DNA of 64,000 bases, from positions 1 through 64,000 of the forward strand of contig NZ_JAFQSO010000009.1 of the NCBI RefSeq assembly GCF_017409525.1, in the 5' to 3' direction. A program made the position numbers and the translations under genes. Each line of letters begins with the position of its first letter. Positions within the stretch are counted from its first letter, which is position 1. The notes under the pieces were generated by a model, which did not search any database, was not told the DNA's origin, and was given only the letters and a program-made list of their open reading frames with translations. Source of the DNA: Methanobrevibacter sp. (GTDB lineage Archaea; Methanobacteriota; Methanobacteria; Methanobacteriales; Methanobacteriaceae). Shown here piece by piece: positions 45,849 through 54,304 of this stretch.

Positions 45849-46547
45849 ATGAATGCTGTAGAGATTAAAGATTTGTATAAAAGCTATGAGGATGGCAAAA
45901 TCAAGGCGTTGAATGGAGTAAATCTCACAATTGCCGATGGGGAATTCGTATCGATCATTGGTCCGTCAGGATCCGGCAAATCAACTTTATTGAACATGCT
46001 TGGAGCATTAGACATTCCGGATTCAGGCTCAATAACTGTTGCAGGCCAAGATTTAAGTAAATCTAAAAAGTTAAACGAATTTAGAGCTAAAAAAATTGGG
46101 TTCATTTTCCAGCTGCATAATCTGATTCCTAATATTTCCGTTCGCGAAAACATTGAAATTCCGATGTATACTCAGAAGATGTCTTCGGCCGAGATGAAGG
46201 TCCGTGCATTGAAACTGTTGGATGATGTGGGACTTAGAGATAAGGCTGATATCCTGCCGAACAAGTTGTCCGGTGGTGAACGTCAGAGGGTAGCTATCGC
46301 CCGAGCACTTGCAAACAACCCATCAATAATATTGGCAGATGAACCAACAGGATCACTAGATTCCAAAACAAGTAGTAAAATCCTTAAGCTTCTAATCGAT
46401 TTGCATGAAGATAAAAATGTAACATTGATAATTGTCACTCATGATATGGATGTGGCTAAACTAGCAGACAGAGTTGTTGAAGTTTTGGATGGTGAAGTGA
46501 TTTCGGCAGGTGATGATTCTCTGATAAATAGTAAAATCGATGTTTAG
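45849..46547 (+). CDS. ABC transporter ATP-binding protein (LolD/MacB-like)
   Basis: 232-aa nucleotide-binding subunit for the preceding permease. Walker A GPSGSGKSTLLNML near residue 37, Q-loop FQLHNLIPNISV near 88, signature LSGGERQRVAIARALANNP near 142 and Walker B IILADEPTGSLD near 160, followed by the H-loop THDMD. The pair makes a MacB-type exporter with no periplasmic adaptor, as expected in an archaeon. Its stop overlaps the convergent DUF357 gene by four bases. Confidence 0.92.
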   Translation: MNAVEIKDLYKSYEDGKIKALNGVNLTIADGEFVSIIGPSGSGKSTLLNMLGALDIPDSGSITVAGQDLSKSKKLNEFRAKKIGFIFQLHNLIPNISVRENIEIPMYTQKMSSAEMKVRALKLLDDVGLRDKADILPNKLSGGERQRVAIARALANNPSIILADEPTGSLDSKTSSKILKLLIDLHEDKNVTLIIVTHDMDVAKLADRVVEVLDGEVISAGDDSLINSKIDV

Positions 46548-46786
46548 ATGATTCCATGAATCATCCTTAGGGCATCTAAAAGCCCATGGCTGTATTCGAT
46601 ACATCCGAATGCAGTCCTCATATCTTTTTTTTCAAGGTAATATTTCGAATCATTCCAGTAATCAACAGCCCTATCATAAACTTCTTTTTGCTTTCCTTCA
46701 AAAGTGATGTCGGCCACTTGATTTAAATTTCTCTCTAGTTTTGCAATGTCTTTTGCTATTTTTTCAGGACTTTCAAGTTCACTCAT
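46544..46786 (-). CDS. DUF357 family protein
   Basis: 80 aa, helical, archaeal DUF357: ELESPEKIAKDIAKLERNLN near residue 3 and DYWNDSKYYLEKKDMRTAFGCIEYSHGLLDALR near 42, the conserved C-terminal helix pair. Function unknown. It is downstream of, and overlaps by eight bases, the archaetidylinositol-phosphate synthase gene, a coupling seen in related methanogens, so it may assist that membrane enzyme or simply share its transcript. Confidence 0.8.
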   Translation of the reverse strand: MSELESPEKIAKDIAKLERNLNQVADITFEGKQKEVYDRAVDYWNDSKYYLEKKDMRTAFGCIEYSHGLLDALRMIHGII

Positions 46787-47348
46787 TCAATTGCCTCCAA
46801 ACATGTACTATTCTTTGAGCTACAGTAAAGTAGGATAGGATTACTAAAATGTAAATGATGTATGTAAAGTAGATGTCTCCTACAAAGTATCCGATTAATG
46901 CTCCAATCATTAGGATGACCATACGAACAGCCCTTTCGGCTATTCCAACATTGCATTCAACTCCTTGAGATTCCGCTCTTGCCCTTACATAGCTTACGCA
47001 TATTGCAGAGTGAATTGCCAAAACGCCAATAAACCAATCACAATAGCCTCCAAATATTATTCCGATGTATATGATTGCATCTGCGAACCTGTCCATTGTG
47101 GAGTCAAGAAACGCACCGAACTTGGAAGACCTGTCATGGTATCTTGCAACGGCTCCGTCAACGACATCCAGAAATCCCGAAAGCAGTATGGCTATTGTTC
47201 CTAAAATCAACATCTTATTTGCAAATCCATATGCTGCAAGAAGGGCAACGAATGGGGAAATCACAGTTACGATATTTGGATTTATATTCAAATGTTTTGC
47301 AAGCGGATTCAGTATTTTTGTTAAAAGTGGTCTTAAACTTTGAAGCAT
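46779..47348 (-). CDS. Archaetidylinositol phosphate synthase (CDP-alcohol phosphatidyltransferase)
   Basis: 189-aa integral membrane enzyme. The signature D-x2-DG-x2-AR-x8-G-x3-D-x3-D is exact: DVVDGAVARYHDRSSKFGAF then LDSTMDRFAD, around residue 61. Six hydrophobic segments. By position and family, it joins CDP-archaeol to inositol-1-phosphate for archaeal inositol phospholipids. Other CDP-alcohol transferases (serine, glycerol) share the signature, so the acceptor is inferred. Divergent from the Sua5 gene, 36 bp apart. Confidence 0.8.
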   Translation of the reverse strand: MLQSLRPLLTKILNPLAKHLNINPNIVTVISPFVALLAAYGFANKMLILGTIAILLSGFLDVVDGAVARYHDRSSKFGAFLDSTMDRFADAIIYIGIIFGGYCDWFIGVLAIHSAICVSYVRARAESQGVECNVGIAERAVRMVILMIGALIGYFVGDIYFTYIIYILVILSYFTVAQRIVHVWRQLNE

Positions 47349-47384
47349 AATTTATATTAAATATCTTATCTAATATAAAGTTAA

Positions 47385-47966
47385 ATGAAAGTACTGAAAA
47401 CAAGCAATGATGAAATGGATGAAAAAATTATTAGTGAAGCTATTGATGTATTGGCTGATGGCGGTGTCGTATTGTATCCGACTGACACTGTTTACGGTTT
47501 GGGAGCCAATATATTTGACAATAAGGCAGTCAAGAGAGTTTTTAATCTAAAACAAAGGAGTTTTTTAAAGCCATTGTCAATTTTGGTTTCTGATGTAAAT
47601 GCCATCAATCTTGTTGCAAAGGTCTCAATTGCGCAAAAGGAGATAATCAACAGCCATCTTCCAGGCCCCTATACATTTATTTTAAATAAACGGAAAATCG
47701 TTCCAAGGGTTGTAACTAGCGGGTCCATGTATGTTGGAGTTAGAGTTCCGGACAATCAGATTGCCTGCAGATTGGCCAGCATTTTCCCGATAACAACCAC
47801 CAGTGCAAATATATCTGATGAGGATGTTTTATCGAATCCGTCAGAAATTCTAGAGCAATTGAATTGCGATGTCGATTTGGTCATTGATGTAGGTGACTTA
47901 AAATCAAATCACGCATCAAAAATCATTGATTTAACCCAGCGCAATCCGAAAATAATAAGAAAATAA
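47385..47966 (+). CDS. Threonylcarbamoyl-AMP synthase (Sua5/YwlC type, YrdC domain)
   Basis: 193-aa single YrdC domain that makes threonylcarbamoyl-AMP for t6A37 in ANN-reading tRNAs, passed to the KEOPS complex. Seen: GGVVLYPTDTVYGLGANI near residue 26, KRVFNLKQRSFLKPLSILV near 50 (conserved K-R...S), and PITTTSANISDEDVLSNPSEI near 140. The C-terminal Sua5 domain is absent, giving the short form. Almost no leader precedes ATG 47385. Confidence 0.9.
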   Translation: MKVLKTSNDEMDEKIISEAIDVLADGGVVLYPTDTVYGLGANIFDNKAVKRVFNLKQRSFLKPLSILVSDVNAINLVAKVSIAQKEIINSHLPGPYTFILNKRKIVPRVVTSGSMYVGVRVPDNQIACRLASIFPITTTSANISDEDVLSNPSEILEQLNCDVDLVIDVGDLKSNHASKIIDLTQRNPKIIRK

Positions 47967-48049
47967 CAACTTCTATTTTTTTTCAATCTTCATCGGTAAT
48001 TTTGTTTCCGCCATTAACTTATATATTTTATAAAAATCAATATTAAATT

Positions 48050-48754
48050 ATGAAAGTATTAGCTAATTTTGAGGACAATCATAAAATTCCATCAAACTCT
48101 TCACTTGATGCCATGTTGGGAGGGGGTTTTGAAAAGGGTGTAATGACCCAAATATTCGGTCCGCCCAGTTCAGGCAAGAGTAATATTGCTTTAACTTTGG
48201 CAGCTAATGTTGCTAAAAACGGAAAAAAAGTGATTTATATAGATACTGAAGGTGGAATTTCCATTGATAGGATTAAGCAAATTTCAGGTCCGGACTTTAC
48301 AAAAGTAGCTAATAACATAATAGTTTTCGAGCCGACTAACTTTTCAGAACAGAATGATAATCTAAAAGCGATAGAGCTTTGGCTTAGAAAAAACCATCGT
48401 GATGTTGATTTGATCATTTTGGATTCGGCTGTAGCATTATACAGGGTGGATGACATGAAATCATCCAAATTGAATAAGGAATTGGGAAAACAAATGGGAA
48501 TTTTGTCCAAGATTGCTCGAAAGTATGATGTGGCCGTCGTATTGACAAATCAGATTTACAATGCCTTTGATGATGAAGGAAACAATGACGTCAGGGCAGT
48601 AGGGGGAACAATTTTACAATATTGGAGTAAGGTGATAATCCAACTGGATCGTGGCGATGAGGTTAACAAACGTGTTGCCACCTTAATACGCCATAGGAGC
48701 ATTCCTGAAGGAAAGCAGGCAATGTTTTCCATTAGTTCAAGAGGAATTATTTAG
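48050..48754 (+). CDS. radB: DNA repair and recombination protein RadB
   Basis: 234-aa RecA/Rad51 paralogue limited to euryarchaea; it assists RadA. Walker A GPPSSGKSNIALTLA near residue 39, Walker B DLIILDSAVALYR near 117, and the Rad51-type GGTILQYWSKVIIQL near 183. It lacks the N-terminal helix-hairpin-helix domain of RadA. A TATA-like CTTATATATTT about 30 bases before the ATG with no ribosome binding site suggests a leaderless mRNA. Confidence 0.93.
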   Translation: MKVLANFEDNHKIPSNSSLDAMLGGGFEKGVMTQIFGPPSSGKSNIALTLAANVAKNGKKVIYIDTEGGISIDRIKQISGPDFTKVANNIIVFEPTNFSEQNDNLKAIELWLRKNHRDVDLIILDSAVALYRVDDMKSSKLNKELGKQMGILSKIARKYDVAVVLTNQIYNAFDDEGNNDVRAVGGTILQYWSKVIIQLDRGDEVNKRVATLIRHRSIPEGKQAMFSISSRGII

Positions 48755-48808
48755 ATTACGTTCATTGATGATACAGAATAAATATTATTTGGAATTGCTA
48801 GTGATATT

Positions 48809-49981
48809 ATGAGGGATAAGGATTTTGATATTAAAAAACCGAGAAAAAAGTTTCAGAAAACCGAAAGGGTGCCTCCGGAAGGTTATGAGTGCGCTAATGA
48901 CTTTTTCGAAGACATGTATATGGATAAGGAAATGATTTGGATGGGTCAAAATACAAATCATTTGCATGATGACACCATAGCCGATGCAATGATTGATGCC
49001 ATTAAGGAAAAGACATATTGCAAATATCCTGCCCCTGAGGGATTCAGCGAGCTTAAACAATTGATTTTGGACGATTTGGAATTTGAAGATCTGGAAGTTC
49101 TATTGACTTCCGGCGCAACAGAATCGTTATACTTATGCATGCAAGCATTGCTGGAACCTGAAGACAATGTAATATTATCCGATCCTGGATACTTTATCAT
49201 CGGAGACTTTGCAAACAGGTTTGCGGGCGAAGTAAGGTATGTTCCAATCTATTTCGAAGAAAACAATTATAAATTGACTCCTGACCTTTTGCGTGAAAAT
49301 ATGGATGAGAATACGCGCATGGTAATTTTAATCGATCCTTTAAATCCTTTAGGCTCATCATATGATGAAGATGAATTAAAAGAATTTGCAGAAATCGCAA
49401 AAGAAAACGATTTGTACTTATTGCATGACATTACCTATAAGGACTTTGCACGCGAGCATTTCCTCGTTGAAAATTATGCTCCTGGCCAAACATTGACAAT
49501 TTACAGCTTCTCAAAAATATTTGGGATGGCCGGTTTGAGAATAGGTGGTGTCATATCATCAAAACCTATAATCGATTCAATTAAAAATGCAGTTATTAAT
49601 GACCTTGGAGTAAATATCATTTCTCAATATGGTGCAATAGCAGGTTTAAAGTCAAAACAAGTATGGTTTGAAGACATGAGGCAAACCTGCTTTGAAAACC
49701 AAAGGTTAATCAGTGAAATGATAGAACCGATTGAAGGGGTTTTCCTGCCAGTGTATCCATCCGATGCAAACATGATGGTAATTGATTTGTCAGGTGCAGG
49801 AATCGATCCTAAGGAGATGTCAAATTATCTGATTGAGAGGAAATTGTTCACAAGAGAAGGAGAATATACATCTGAAGACTTTGGAGATAAGTACTTGCGT
49901 ATAAGTTTCTCAATTCCTACAGAGGAAATTGAAGTATTCTGTGAAGAATTCCCAAAAGCTGTTGAAGCTTTAAGAAAATGA
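48809..49981 (+). CDS. PLP-dependent class I/II aminotransferase
   Basis: 390 aa. Seen: TSGATESLYLCMQALLEPED near residue 97, DPLNPLGSSYDEDEL near 175 and the cofactor lysine loop IYSFSKIFGMAGLRIGG near 230, ending with the RISFSIP arginine strand. Typical of AspC-family enzymes of archaea, but the substrate is unknown. The next gene, a 4Fe-4S protein, overlaps its stop by four bases (ATGA), and a DGC-type protein follows, so the three genes form an operon of unknown purpose. Confidence 0.8.
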   Translation: MRDKDFDIKKPRKKFQKTERVPPEGYECANDFFEDMYMDKEMIWMGQNTNHLHDDTIADAMIDAIKEKTYCKYPAPEGFSELKQLILDDLEFEDLEVLLTSGATESLYLCMQALLEPEDNVILSDPGYFIIGDFANRFAGEVRYVPIYFEENNYKLTPDLLRENMDENTRMVILIDPLNPLGSSYDEDELKEFAEIAKENDLYLLHDITYKDFAREHFLVENYAPGQTLTIYSFSKIFGMAGLRIGGVISSKPIIDSIKNAVINDLGVNIISQYGAIAGLKSKQVWFEDMRQTCFENQRLISEMIEPIEGVFLPVYPSDANMMVIDLSGAGIDPKEMSNYLIERKLFTREGEYTSEDFGDKYLRISFSIPTEEIEVFCEEFPKAVEALRK

Positions 49982-50718
49982 GCGATGTAGCATTCGAGAG
50001 GTTTAGATACCACAAACCTCTTCCTAATTTTTATAAACTGGAAAATCCTAAAAATCCTGAAAGGGAAATTTCCGATGAATTGCTAGCTGAATTGCTAGAT
50101 TTGGCTAAAAAATATGATTTTACAGGAATAAGCTATTCAAAATTATCCGACGAGTTTAAAAATGAATTTGAAATAGACTTTGATAATGTACTTATTTTCA
50201 AGTTTTTGATGGGTGATAATTTAATAAATATGAATCGTTCGGCTGAAAAATGCAAGCTAATGGATGATGAATTCCAGGAATATGGGGTGCATGTTTATGA
50301 ATTTGCAGATTTTTTAAGGGAAAATGGTTTTCAGGCGGATTTAATTCATCCATTGGACGATAATCTAAGCATGAGGGCAATAGCCATGCAGTCTAATGAC
50401 TGTGCAATAACAAGAAGCAACATGTGCCTTTTTAAAGATGGGCTTGCAGTTAGCTTTTTCATGATTCACACTTCAATCGAAAATTTGCCATATAAGAGTG
50501 AAAATGACATGTTGTGGGTTAAGGAATTCTGCTCAACATGCGGTGTTTGCATTGAAAGGTGTCCTGAAGATGCATTTGATGAGAACGGCAATTTTTTAAG
50601 AAAGATGTGCACGGCACACCGGGAAGGATGTAATGATTGTCTCTTGAGATGCCCATTTTACAAAAGAGGTTATGATAAAGTTAAAAGAAGATATGAAAAA
50701 ATGAAAAAGAGGTCTTGA
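49978..50718 (+). CDS. 4Fe-4S protein with QueG/RdhA-like double-cluster motif
   Basis: 246 aa. The N-terminal 170 residues are not clearly assignable. The C-terminus has CSTCGVCIERCPEDAF near residue 184 and CTAHREGCNDCLLRCPF near 210, the spacing of the two [4Fe-4S] clusters in epoxyqueuosine reductase and reductive dehalogenases. The cobalamin-binding region of those enzymes is not evident. Transcribed with an aminotransferase and a DGC protein; a redox step on an amino compound or cofactor is conceivable, but unsupported. Confidence 0.65.
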   Translation: MSDVAFERFRYHKPLPNFYKLENPKNPEREISDELLAELLDLAKKYDFTGISYSKLSDEFKNEFEIDFDNVLIFKFLMGDNLINMNRSAEKCKLMDDEFQEYGVHVYEFADFLRENGFQADLIHPLDDNLSMRAIAMQSNDCAITRSNMCLFKDGLAVSFFMIHTSIENLPYKSENDMLWVKEFCSTCGVCIERCPEDAFDENGNFLRKMCTAHREGCNDCLLRCPFYKRGYDKVKRRYEKMKKRS

Positions 50719-50719
50719 A

Positions 50720-51097
50720 ATGTGTGAAAAAATAGCATTAGTTTCATGTAGTGGATTAAGCCCACTCGGTTTGGTTGTAAGGGCAGCCAGTGTAGAACTG
50801 GCTTTGGAAAATGATAATGTTGTTGCAGCATGCATAACTGAATACTCTGCCCAGCCAAACAATTGCTCACCAATTTTAGATGATGCAAAAATAGTTACAA
50901 TAACAGGTTGTGGGGATGATTGTGCATCTGTAATTCTAAAAGAGAAGGATGTAAGTCCAATTAAAAATATTTCAGCAGATGCCGTAGTCAAAACTTATGA
51001 TTTAAATCCTTTAGATGCAGTACGTTTAGATGAAGACGGTGAAAAAGCTGTTGAAATATTAAAAAGATATATCTTAAAGGAATTAGAGAATATCTAA
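50720..51097 (+). CDS. DGC-domain putative zinc-binding protein
   Basis: 125 aa resembling the small DGC family (COG4273), cysteine-containing proteins of unknown function. Seen: IALVSCSGLSPLGLVVRAAS near residue 5, VVAACITEYSAQPNN near 35 and ITGCGDDCASVIL near 72, giving four to five cysteines placed for metal binding. One base separates it from the Fe-S gene. It converges with hcgF and ends close to it (nine bases). Confidence 0.6.
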   Translation: MCEKIALVSCSGLSPLGLVVRAASVELALENDNVVAACITEYSAQPNNCSPILDDAKIVTITGCGDDCASVILKEKDVSPIKNISADAVVKTYDLNPLDAVRLDEDGEKAVEILKRYILKELENI

Positions 51098-51105
51098 CAA
51101 TATTC

Positions 51106-51666
51106 TCATTTCTCTATAATTTCCACATCTTTTAAAGATTTTATTTCATTGATTTTATTGTTTAAAAGCAGCAAAGTTATTTCTAATGTTTTTTCAATTC
51201 CTGCATCTGACCTTTGGGACAAGTTTTCACTGTTGTTTTCACATAAATCCGCATGAACATCAGTGTTGGTTGTAATTTCATAATTGTCAGTAATTATTGA
51301 TATTCCTCCACGACCAACTCCTGCTGTAGTTCCAATGCCTATGTCACAATCTGTCAAATCTTTCACAGCCTGAGCCATGATTTTGCTCACGGTTTTATCT
51401 CCCTTTTCATCATAAACTTTAATTCCTTTTATTAGTTTATCTGGTTTTGGAGGATTTTTAACATTTAATATTTTCACGACAGCTTCAATGGTGGGTATAA
51501 ATAAACTGCAAGTCACGCTAAGGTCATTATAATCAAAATCACCATAATGTTTAGGGTTTTTAATATATTCTCTCCCAAAGTTCCCTTCGTAATTTTGAGC
51601 CAGTGCATGGAGTTCTCTTCCAATTTTCCCTTGCGTGAAACATTCTGCTGTTGCTATTTTAATCAT
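51106..51666 (-). CDS. hcgF: HcgF (UPF0254), FeGP-cofactor biosynthesis
   Basis: 186-aa UPF0254 family protein. HcgF binds the guanylylpyridinol intermediate as a thioester through a cysteine and, with HcgE, is thought to activate its carboxyl group towards the acyl-iron ligand of [Fe]-hydrogenase. Seen: the N-terminal TAECFTQGKIGRELHAL with conserved Cys near residue 9, KIMAQAVKDLTDCDIGIGTTAG near 95 and GRGGISIITDNYEI near 120. It is the last gene of the leftward hmd-hcg cluster and overlaps hcgE by eight bases. Confidence 0.88.
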   Translation of the reverse strand: MIKIATAECFTQGKIGRELHALAQNYEGNFGREYIKNPKHYGDFDYNDLSVTCSLFIPTIEAVVKILNVKNPPKPDKLIKGIKVYDEKGDKTVSKIMAQAVKDLTDCDIGIGTTAGVGRGGISIITDNYEITTNTDVHADLCENNSENLSQRSDAGIEKTLEITLLLLNNKINEIKSLKDVEIIEK

Positions 51667-52312
51667 TTTTATCTCTCAGTAATTTTAAGGCATTCATTGT
51701 AATGACTTTTGCAACCTCATCCAAGGTATATGGTGTTACAGGTTCATTGTCTCTAATTAATTTGTTTGTTGTTAAAACTAAGTGATTTTCTGTTATTCCT
51801 TGTTTTCTTAGTTCTTCAACAGCAGGATTGGAGTCATCGTATTCTGAAATGTCCTTGATTTCAATATTTTCATCTCCAAATCCGAAAATTCCGGCGGTTC
51901 CAATAGTTTTGGCCCCTTTTTTGTGGGCGTGCTTTATTATTTTGGCCGCAGTAGGTATTGTGTTTCCTCCAGCGATAACGATGATTACAACATCACCTTC
52001 TATTAAATCAAGATTTTCATCATTAATGTATTCCGGATAGCTGATAATGTTTCTAAATTCTTCTTTATGAGTACAGAGCTGTTTAATGAAATCAGGTTTG
52101 TTTTGGCCTATTTCAGCTCCAAGAAGTGTAAAAATGACATCTCCGCCGTCTATTTTTTGGCCATCAAAAGCACCAATAACCTTTGGACCTCCTCTATGGA
52201 CTTGCATTAGGTTTATTCCGATTCTTAAACCTAACCTTCCGCATCCTATTAAGTCAATTCTACCTTTAGGTACTTGTTTGTCTTCCATTTTTTGGATTTC
52301 ATCATTTGTCAT
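51659..52312 (-). CDS. hcgE: HcgE (ThiF/E1-like), FeGP-cofactor biosynthesis
   Basis: 217-aa E1-like adenylyltransferase. HcgE adenylates the carboxyl group of guanylylpyridinol, which HcgF then takes over. Seen: the Rossmann loop IDLIGCGRLGLRIGINLMQV near residue 18, then FDGQKIDGGDVIFTLLGAEIG near 49 (the nucleotide-binding aspartate and arginine-like loop) and VVIIVIAGGNTIPTAAKII near 108. Overlaps hcgF, 4 bases after hcgD; coordinated expression is implied. Confidence 0.88.
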   Translation of the reverse strand: MTNDEIQKMEDKQVPKGRIDLIGCGRLGLRIGINLMQVHRGGPKVIGAFDGQKIDGGDVIFTLLGAEIGQNKPDFIKQLCTHKEEFRNIISYPEYINDENLDLIEGDVVIIVIAGGNTIPTAAKIIKHAHKKGAKTIGTAGIFGFGDENIEIKDISEYDDSNPAVEELRKQGITENHLVLTTNKLIRDNEPVTPYTLDEVAKVITMNALKLLRDKND

Positions 52313-52316
52313 GTTA

Positions 52317-53015
52317 TCACTTTAATTGTTCTATAGGTTTCTCGTCAATAACTTCAATGGTAATGTTAAGTTCAGCCAGGAGATCTCCAAGTGCATGTAA
52401 TCCTGGTACTTCACTGTCATGGTGGTTTAAATCAATTAAGGTAATTCCTAAATTTTTTGCAAGAATTGCAGTTTCTTGAGTTAAATCGCCTGAAATTAAA
52501 ATATCCACATTTTTATTTTTTGCTAATGTGATGTATTTTGGGGGTTTCAATCCAAAACCGGATATTATTCCCACTTTTTTTATAATATGTTCATCAGCTA
52601 AATTGTTCACGATTCTCACATCAGAAAATTTATCTAAAATGCTTTGTTTTAATTCAATGAATTTCTGATTTGCTTTACAGACTCTTCCGATATTTGTTTC
52701 ATCATCGAAATAATCAATAACATCTAAATTTAGGGTATCTGCAAGAGCATCATTTGCCCCGCCGTCTATTATGTCCCAATTGGAATGTATTGTGTAAGTT
52801 GGCGTTTTTGGTGTGAATAAGGGAGGATGATGAGTTATTATTAACGTATTTTTATAATTTTTGTTTTCCTGAGGCAATAAATCCATATAGATTTTAATTA
52901 TGGTAATGTCCTGTTCTAGGTCATAATCTTTTTTAAATCCCACCTCATCATTCTCAAGCGCTAATGATTCAGGTATTTTCCCCTCTAAAAATTCGATTAT
53001 TTCCTTGAGTTTCAT
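52317..53015 (-). CDS. hcgD: HcgD (Nif3-like), FeGP-cofactor biosynthesis
   Basis: 232-aa Nif3 family protein with two metal sites: ITHHPPLFTPKTPTY near residue 60 and LIDLNHHDSEVPGLHALGDLL near 185. HcgD is believed to supply or handle iron in FeGP-cofactor assembly; its family is otherwise widespread, and the call rests on its position inside the hcg cluster. One base separates it from hcgC. Confidence 0.85.
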   Translation of the reverse strand: MKLKEIIEFLEGKIPESLALENDEVGFKKDYDLEQDITIIKIYMDLLPQENKNYKNTLIITHHPPLFTPKTPTYTIHSNWDIIDGGANDALADTLNLDVIDYFDDETNIGRVCKANQKFIELKQSILDKFSDVRIVNNLADEHIIKKVGIISGFGLKPPKYITLAKNKNVDILISGDLTQETAILAKNLGITLIDLNHHDSEVPGLHALGDLLAELNITIEVIDEKPIEQLK

Positions 53016-53801
53016 TTAAATCATTTTTGTGTTAATTTTATTTATTTCTTCACTAATTAGTTCATCCAAATCAAATGGTTTGATCGTGGATATCTTAAAA
53101 GCGTTCACATTTGTTCGCTCGATGAATTTGTCAATATTTTTCTCTTTAAAAATGACTTCTTCGAAAAATCCCATCTCGCAGGCGCAATAAAGCACTCCCT
53201 CTTTTTCAAGAAACTTGTTTAATAAATTTGTTAATGCACCGATAGTTAATGTCATTGTTCCTGATGTTTTCGTATCAATGCCTTTTGTTTTTATGATTGC
53301 TTTATTTCGGGATTTAACTGCTTTTAATCTATCATGAATGTTATTTTTATTTTTTAAAAGCTCATCATTATCTTCTGCTACAGGATCTTCTATTATGAAT
53401 GATTCAACATCAAATTTTGAGGATTGCTCTACATCAATGCCTCCGAAACCGGTTGTATCAATAACAACATCTCCAGAATAAATTAGATTAAGGTCAGATG
53501 AAAAATCAACTTTGCTTTTTAGTGTTCCTCCAAGATTAGTGTAGAGTAATTCTTCAAGATGGGGATATATGTCAATCAATAAAATGTTTTCATATTTTTC
53601 GCTTAATTTTTTAACGATTCCAACGCCCGTAAAATAAGTTCCGATAACGACTATCCTGGTGTTTTTATCAAGATTTAAGCTTTCAATATATTCAAAAACC
53701 GCTTCGGATTTTTTTGAAATAATCTCATTAAAGATATCAACCAGTTTGGTTTCGGATTTGATTGTGAATACTTCAGATGTTATTCCAGTATCAACATTCA
53801 T
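53016..53801 (-). CDS. hcgC: HcgC (SAM-dependent pyridinol C3-methyltransferase)
   Basis: 261-aa DUF1188 protein. HcgC methylates C3 of the pyridinol ring of the FeGP precursor. Seen: IVVIGTYFTGVGIVKKLSE near residue 50 (SAM-binding-like nucleotide fold), DTTGFGGIDVEQSSKFDVES near 115 and KTSGTMTLTIGALTNLLNKFL near 182. Its start shares a base with the hcgB stop (TAATG on the minus strand). Confidence 0.87.
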   Translation of the reverse strand: MNVDTGITSEVFTIKSETKLVDIFNEIISKKSEAVFEYIESLNLDKNTRIVVIGTYFTGVGIVKKLSEKYENILLIDIYPHLEELLYTNLGGTLKSKVDFSSDLNLIYSGDVVIDTTGFGGIDVEQSSKFDVESFIIEDPVAEDNDELLKNKNNIHDRLKAVKSRNKAIIKTKGIDTKTSGTMTLTIGALTNLLNKFLEKEGVLYCACEMGFFEEVIFKEKNIDKFIERTNVNAFKISTIKPFDLDELISEEINKINTKMI

Positions 53802-54280
53802 TATTCAACCTTCTTAAAACCAATTTTTTCAAGAGCTTCGCAGGCTTCCTCGTAAACCGCTTTTTCAATCGATTTTTTATGAATTACGTGTGATGGAGAA
53901 GTTCCAGCAGTCAGTATTCTTCCTTTATTGTCGATGAAAACGAGCAGTGATCCTGAACCTGGAATTCCTAAACGACCTCTTGCAATAATTAGATCAGCAT
54001 CACTTTGGTCAAGGGCCATGTATGCTTTTGCAAGAGCAGGAATTCTACTTGTATCTGCAGTATTTGTATTAATTTGAAGTATTTCTGCTTCTGGCAATCC
54101 ATAGCTTTTTAAAACTTTATTTAAAACTTCTACCTTTATTCCATTCTTATTTGGTATGCATATCTTTTTTGCATTTTTGATATATTCTTGAAGTTCAGTT
54201 ATCTCTTCAATGGTATCTCCGAATCTGCAGTTGTTTCTAGATTCTTCAAATGCATTTTTTATCATCTTTTCAAATGCCAT
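53801..54280 (-). CDS. hcgB: HcgB (guanylyltransferase), FeGP-cofactor biosynthesis
   Basis: 159 aa. HcgB transfers GMP from GTP onto pyridinol to make guanylylpyridinol. Seen: KKICIPNKNGIKVEVLNKVLKSYG near residue 36, DADLIIARGRLGIPGSGSLLVF near 94 and ILTAGTSPSHVIHKKSIEKA near 122, conserved in the family. Starts 25 bases after hcgA. The MAFEKMIKNAFEESRNNCRFG start matches the family N-terminus. Confidence 0.88.
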   Translation of the reverse strand: MAFEKMIKNAFEESRNNCRFGDTIEEITELQEYIKNAKKICIPNKNGIKVEVLNKVLKSYGLPEAEILQINTNTADTSRIPALAKAYMALDQSDADLIIARGRLGIPGSGSLLVFIDNKGRILTAGTSPSHVIHKKSIEKAVYEEACEALEKIGFKKVE

Positions 54281-54304
54281 ATTATCATATCTAAAAAAAA
54301 GAGA

